DNA of 10,994 nucleotides from CAISDA01 sp050258555 (GTDB lineage Bacteria; Bacteroidota; Ignavibacteria; UBA10030; UBA8401). Each line of letters opens with the position of its first letter. The first letter of the stretch is position 1. Below are positions 8,121-10,994 of this stretch, piece by piece. The position numbers and the translations under genes were made by a program. The stretch lies in assembly GCA_050258555.1 (NCBI GenBank), contig JBLMZA010000012.1, positions 1-10,994 on the forward strand. Direction: 5' to 3'. The notes beneath the pieces were generated by a model. It saw only the letters and a list, made by a program, of their open reading frames with translations, was not told the origin of the DNA and did no database searches.

Positions 8121-8156
8121 GGGCGCCGGCATCCTTCAAAACGATGCCGGCTGCCC
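8121..8156 (+). other. Strong intergenic stem-loop between the T9SS protein and the PorV-like gene
   Basis: GCCGGCATC (8125-8133) pairs perfectly with GATGCCGGC (8143-8151) over a 9-base loop. GGGC (8121-8124) extends the stem by pairing with GCCC (8153-8156) past one bulged T. That gives 13 pairs, mostly G-C. No T-tract follows, so it is not a standard intrinsic terminator. It could protect the upstream mRNA, cause partial termination or set the expression ratio of the two genes. Confidence 0.6.
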
Positions 8157-8189
8157 CAATGAACGAACTTATTTCCTTATGGAGCATGT

Positions 8190-9212
8190 ATGAGAATTTT
8201 CTATAAACACATGATGCGTGCGGCGGTGCTGGCAATCGGGCTCGCCAGTATGGCCGGCGCGCAGTCTAAAGTCGGGACCTCGGCAGCGGTATTTCTCGGT
8301 ATGCCGGTCAGTCCCCGCGGCATTGCCATCGGCGGCGCGAATGTGGCCACGTCGTACGATGCATCGAGCCTCTATTATAATCCCGGCGCGTTCTCGCGCA
8401 TGGAAATGTCGCAGGTGCTCGTATCGCGCACCAACTGGCTCGTCGACACGAAGCTGAACTGGGCCGGCGTCGTCCTGAATCTCGACGGTACGAACGCTCT
8501 CGGCGTCAGCTATACGCAGCTCGACTACGGCGAGGATGCCGTCACGACGGACCTTCAGCAGAACGGAACGGGAGAGCTGTGGTCAGCGAGCGATCTTGCG
8601 ATCGGCATTTCGTATTCGCGCAACCTGACGGACCGCTTCTCGATCGGCGGCACGGCGAAGTACATACAGCAGCGCATCTGGAACAGCACGGCCTCCTCGT
8701 TCGGCATCGATGTCGGTCTGCTTTACATCACCGACTTCAACGGACTGAAGATCGGCATGAGCATTTCCAATTTCGGCGGCGACATGCGCATGGACGGCAA
8801 GGATCTGTATCATCAGATCGACATCGATCCGTCTGCCAGCGGCACGAACAAGACGCTTGTGGCGCTGCTGAAAGCCGACTCCTGGCCTCTGCCGCTTCTG
8901 TTCCGCGCGGGCATTTCGATGGACGCGGTGAAGACGCAAAGCATCCGCCTGACCCTGATGGCCGATGCGCTCCGTCCGAGCGACAACGCCGAAAGCGTGA
9001 ACCTGGGCGGCGAATTCTCCTATAACGAAACGCTCTTCCTGCGCGGCGGACGCCGTGCGCTCGGACTGCCCGATGCGCTGGAGACCTATTCGTTCGGCGT
9101 CGGCGCGCGCTACGAGCTGAACGCGACCAGCGCCGTGTCGTTCGACTATTCGTATCAGAAGATGCGCGTGTTCGACGGCGTGCAGTCGCTTGCGCTTGGC
9201 ATAACCTTTTAA
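8190..9212 (+). CDS. PorV/PorQ-family outer-membrane protein (T9SS-associated, FadL-like barrel)
   Basis: A 340-residue outer-membrane beta-barrel protein. The signal peptide covers about residues 1-24 (cleavage near AGA-QS). The family hallmark follows: FLGMPVSPRGIAIGGANVAT, then a short Asp-Ala-Ser segment and YYNPGAFSRM. The remainder alternates amphipathic strands and ends in Phe (ALGITF). In characterised T9SS species, PorV binds cargo sorting domains and shuttles them from the translocon to the PorU sortase, while PorQ belongs to the attachment complex. Genomes of this group often carry several paralogues, so this copy may be a cargo-specific one rather than the core PorV. Its place right after a T9SS-sorted cargo gene supports that. 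GGAG at 8181-8184, 5 bases before ATG 8190, supports the start; a second in-frame Met at 8211 would still leave a usable signal peptide. Substrate transport, as in FadL, is an alternative role. Confidence 0.88.
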   Translation: MRIFYKHMMRAAVLAIGLASMAGAQSKVGTSAAVFLGMPVSPRGIAIGGANVATSYDASSLYYNPGAFSRMEMSQVLVSRTNWLVDTKLNWAGVVLNLDGTNALGVSYTQLDYGEDAVTTDLQQNGTGELWSASDLAIGISYSRNLTDRFSIGGTAKYIQQRIWNSTASSFGIDVGLLYITDFNGLKIGMSISNFGGDMRMDGKDLYHQIDIDPSASGTNKTLVALLKADSWPLPLLFRAGISMDAVKTQSIRLTLMADALRPSDNAESVNLGGEFSYNETLFLRGGRRALGLPDALETYSFGVGARYELNATSAVSFDYSYQKMRVFDGVQSLALGITF

Positions 9213-9366
9213 TATCATGCACACATCGTAACGTGACAGGGTGCCGTCGGGCGCTCCGAAGGCGGCACAACAACATATACAGAATCAAGTATTCATCAAC
9301 GTTTCATTATCACGAAAGGGAGGTGAGACCTGCGTAGAGCTATTGATGCAGTCAGGCAATAGTATC

Positions 9367-9397
9367 GGTATTATAAATATTACCACATATCACATAT
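9367..9397 (+). promoter_or_regulatory. Imperfect 18-bp dyad and tandem heptamer just upstream of the Asp-box/CBM gene
   Basis: GGTATTATAAATATTACC (9367-9384) is symmetric at 7 of its 9 base pairs. It overlaps the candidate -10 TATAAAT, the position where a repressor would block transcription. It shares the heptamer TATTATA with the AT-rich region upstream of the LacI gene (193-199). It is followed directly by CACATAT twice in tandem (9384-9390, 9391-9397), ending 1 base before the Shine-Dalgarno. Assignment as a LacI operator is speculative. Confidence 0.35.
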
Positions 9398-9398
9398 C

Positions 9399-9404
9399 AG
9401 GAGG
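9399..9404 (+). promoter_or_regulatory. Strong Shine-Dalgarno fixing the start of the Asp-box/CBM gene
   Basis: AGGAGG, a perfect anti-16S match, lies 8 bases before ATG 9413. It is the strongest ribosome site in the window, stronger than the GGAG or AAGGA used by the genes upstream. This suggests high translation of the secreted product. Confidence 0.85.
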
Positions 9405-9412
9405 TAATTTTT

Positions 9413-10994
9413 ATGAAAAAAGTCATTTCGATTCTCCTTGCACTGGTTGTCACAGCGAGTATTTCCCTGAGCGCCGGCGTCAGAGAGCATCACAGCGCGA
9501 TGTCGGTGATCACGGCTCCCGGAAACGGCGCCGTTACAGCGACGTCAAAGTGGGTGCCCGTGGCTCCGGGTGTTACCAGCGGGAAAGCGACAATCAAAAG
9601 CATCGATTTTGCATCGGCAAATGTCATCTGGGCGTCGGGATACACGACTGCGGCCGACCTGGCCTTCCGTTCAACCGACGGAGGAGCAAACTGGTCGCAG
9701 TTTACGCTCCCTTCGGGCAACCAGGGCGCCACGAACATCAGCGCCCGCAACGACTCGGTCGCTATCATCGGCCTCTACACAGGACAGATCATCCGCACGC
9801 AGAACGGCGGCGCCAAATGGGACACCGTCTACAGCTATAAAATCGGCACCGATCCCGGATTCTTCGATGGCGTGAAATACCTGACGAAGGATACGGCAAT
9901 CGCGATCGGCGATGCCGATGCCAACGGACTCGTCGTCGTTCGGTCTGTCGACGGAGGTGCAACATGGACGCGCATCACGAACCTTCCGACGCCTGTGAAC
10001 ACCGGAGACTCGTGGTTCGGGTATGCCAGCTACGGTTCCTGCATCGATTCCTATGGAAAGACGGTCTGGATCGCCACTTATGCCGGAACAGGAAAGGACC
10101 CCGTCATCGTGAAATCGACGGACGGCGGCACGACATGGACCGCCATTACCGTCAGCGGCCTCACGGGCGGCAACTCGGTCAACTATTATTTCCGCACCAT
10201 CAAGTTCCTTGACGATAAAGTCGGCTTTGCGGTCGACCGTCAGGCGGGTTCCTCGTCGACCGTTGCACAGAAAGTGCATCGGACGACAGACGGCGGACTC
10301 ACCTGGAGCGATACGCTGAGCCTTGAAGCCGGCGTGGCGCCGGCAAACGCAAAAGCCTACAACGTGATTCCGATCCGCGGCACGGCCAATGTGCTGGCTG
10401 TCGGCGTCAGCGCTGCCACCGGCGCGAAATCGTGGTGGTCGAGCGATACCGGAAAGACGTGGACGCTCCTTGCCACGCCTGGTTCGTCCCAGCTGATCAC
10501 GGGCGCGTTCCTGAATGCAACAACCGGCTTCGCCGGCGGCGTCAACCAGCTGCTGAAATACGGCAACTCGGTGAAGGTGACATTCATGGCGAATACGGCG
10601 ACTGTTCCCGATACGCTGAAGCCCTCGAGCAGCATCCAGGTGCGCGGCGGCGGTGCTCAGTTGACGTGGGGCGATGATACGCCGGGAATCATGAAGAACA
10701 TCGGCGGCGACAACTGGTCCTATACGGGATACTTCCCCGTGGGTGAAACGATTCCTTACAAGTATGTGACGAAGGTGAATGCGGCCTCGGCCAATGTCGG
10801 TTGGGAGAACGACATCAACCAGTGGGGCAACGGCAACCGCAGACTCATCGTGGGACAGAACGACACGACGATCGCGCTGGAATTCGTGAACGGTTCGCCG
10901 AATCAGCAGGCGCAGTTCTGGAAGCCGTATACGCCGTCGCAGGATTCGATCGCGGTGATGTTCCGCGTGAACATGCAGAACGAAGAGAACTTCA
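9413..10994 (+). CDS. Secreted Asp-box (BNR) beta-propeller protein with CBM20-like starch-binding module, 3' end outside window
   Basis: 527 codons are open to the window edge with no stop. A signal peptide covers about residues 1-21 (MKKVISILLALVVTASISLSA). Six Asp-boxes follow: STDGGANW (87), TQNGGAKW (129), SVDGGATW (178), STDGGTTW (235), TTDGGLTW (291) and SSDTGKTW (343). Spacings of 42-57 residues fit blades of a beta-propeller of the BNR/sortilin/Ycf48 type. From about 387 to 494 a beta-sandwich module resembles CBM20-type starch-binding domains: VKVTFMANTATV at the start, W435, YKY (449-451), and WEND...NR (W464, N475, R476). A second similar module begins near 513 (IAVMFRVNM). No sialidase or glycosidase catalytic residues are evident, so binding or scaffolding is more likely than catalysis, though an enzyme domain could lie downstream. 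A T9SS sorting domain is expected at the missing C-terminus by analogy with its neighbours. Confidence 0.85.
   Translation, partial: MKKVISILLALVVTASISLSAGVREHHSAMSVITAPGNGAVTATSKWVPVAPGVTSGKATIKSIDFASANVIWASGYTTAADLAFRSTDGGANWSQFTLPSGNQGATNISARNDSVAIIGLYTGQIIRTQNGGAKWDTVYSYKIGTDPGFFDGVKYLTKDTAIAIGDADANGLVVVRSVDGGATWTRITNLPTPVNTGDSWFGYASYGSCIDSYGKTVWIATYAGTGKDPVIVKSTDGGTTWTAITVSGLTGGNSVNYYFRTIKFLDDKVGFAVDRQAGSSSTVAQKVHRTTDGGLTWSDTLSLEAGVAPANAKAYNVIPIRGTANVLAVGVSAATGAKSWWSSDTGKTWTLLATPGSSQLITGAFLNATTGFAGGVNQLLKYGNSVKVTFMANTATVPDTLKPSSSIQVRGGGAQLTWGDDTPGIMKNIGGDNWSYTGYFPVGETIPYKYVTKVNAASANVGWENDINQWGNGNRRLIVGQNDTTIALEFVNGSPNQQAQFWKPYTPSQDSIAVMFRVNMQNEENF

Larger units (their letters stand above)
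9213..9412 (+). promoter_or_regulatory. 200-base intergenic leader before the Asp-box/CBM gene
   Basis: This is the longest gap in the window. From left to right it holds a bulged hairpin (9241-9268: GTGCCG and TCGG pairing with CCGA and CGGCAC, no T-tract, possibly the end of the PorV-like transcript) and a purine-rich AAAGGGAGGTGAG (9316-9328) that resembles a ribosome site but opens no credible frame. Next come an inverted repeat CTATTG-11-CAATAG (9340-9345, 9357-9362), an 18-bp imperfect dyad (9367-9384), a tandem CACATAT pair, and a strong AGGAGG. TATAAAT (9372-9378) is a possible -10 element but no well-placed -35 was found. An own promoter for the next gene is likely. No known riboswitch class was recognised. 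Confidence 0.5.

Noticed and set aside
6964..8235. 423-codon minus-strand open frame at the end of the T9SS gene
   Set aside because: It lies opposite the conserved sorting domain and the PorV-like signal peptide, both well supported on the + strand.
9316..9362. Possible riboswitch (c-di-GMP or cobalamin type) in the leader
   Set aside because: The purine-rich GAAAGGGAGGTGAG looked suggestive, but the conserved cores of those classes are not present.
9241..9840. 199-codon + frame starting in the leader and running into the Asp-box gene
   Set aside because: It has no ribosome site before its GTG. It overlaps the signal peptide and first Asp-boxes of a better gene in another frame, and its C-terminal half is a frame-shifted copy of that coding DNA.

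Overview
The window reads as a chromosomal stretch from a bacterium of the Bacteroidota/Chlorobi/Ignavibacteriota side of the FCB superphylum. The evidence is two type IX secretion (T9SS) C-terminal sorting domains, a PorV/PorQ-family outer-membrane protein, and a TonB-dependent receptor with an N-terminal carboxypeptidase-regulatory-like domain. The coding DNA is GC-rich with strong third-position C/G bias, and Shine-Dalgarno-like sequences precede four of the five genes whose starts lie in the window. This fits Ignavibacteria- or Kapabacteria-like lineages better than classical low-GC Bacteroides or Flavobacteria, but the exact taxon cannot be fixed from the sequence.

Layout: all genes are on the + strand. 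(1) 2-121 is the last 39 codons of an upstream T9SS cargo protein, closed by a strong intrinsic terminator (133-168). (2) 223-1278 is a LacI-family repressor whose upstream region carries two adjacent perfect dyads (177-192, 196-211). (3) 1357-4251 is a TonB-dependent receptor that is not a canonical SusC. (4) 4312-8100 is a very large secreted T9SS-sorted surface protein with Asp-rich metal-binding-like segments and a fibronectin-III-like module. (5) 8190-9212 is a PorV/PorQ-like outer-membrane protein. (6) 9413 to beyond the window end is a secreted protein with six Asp-box (BNR) propeller repeats, a CBM20-like starch-binding module and the start of a second such module.

Genes 3-5 are separated by only 60 and 89 bases and are probably co-transcribed. 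A 200-base AU-rich, dyad-containing leader precedes gene 6. A plausible reading is a LacI-controlled alpha-glucan (starch or maltodextrin) locus. The receptor would import glycan, the large T9SS protein would be its surface partner in the place a SusD lipoprotein would occupy, the PorV-like protein would help deliver T9SS cargo to the surface, and the Asp-box/CBM protein would bind substrate. The domain identities are well supported by sequence. The shared pathway and the substrate are inference.

There is no RNA gene, insertion sequence, CRISPR array or phage gene visible. No gap between genes exceeds 200 bases. The long open frames on the minus strand are mirror images of the biased codon use of the real genes.
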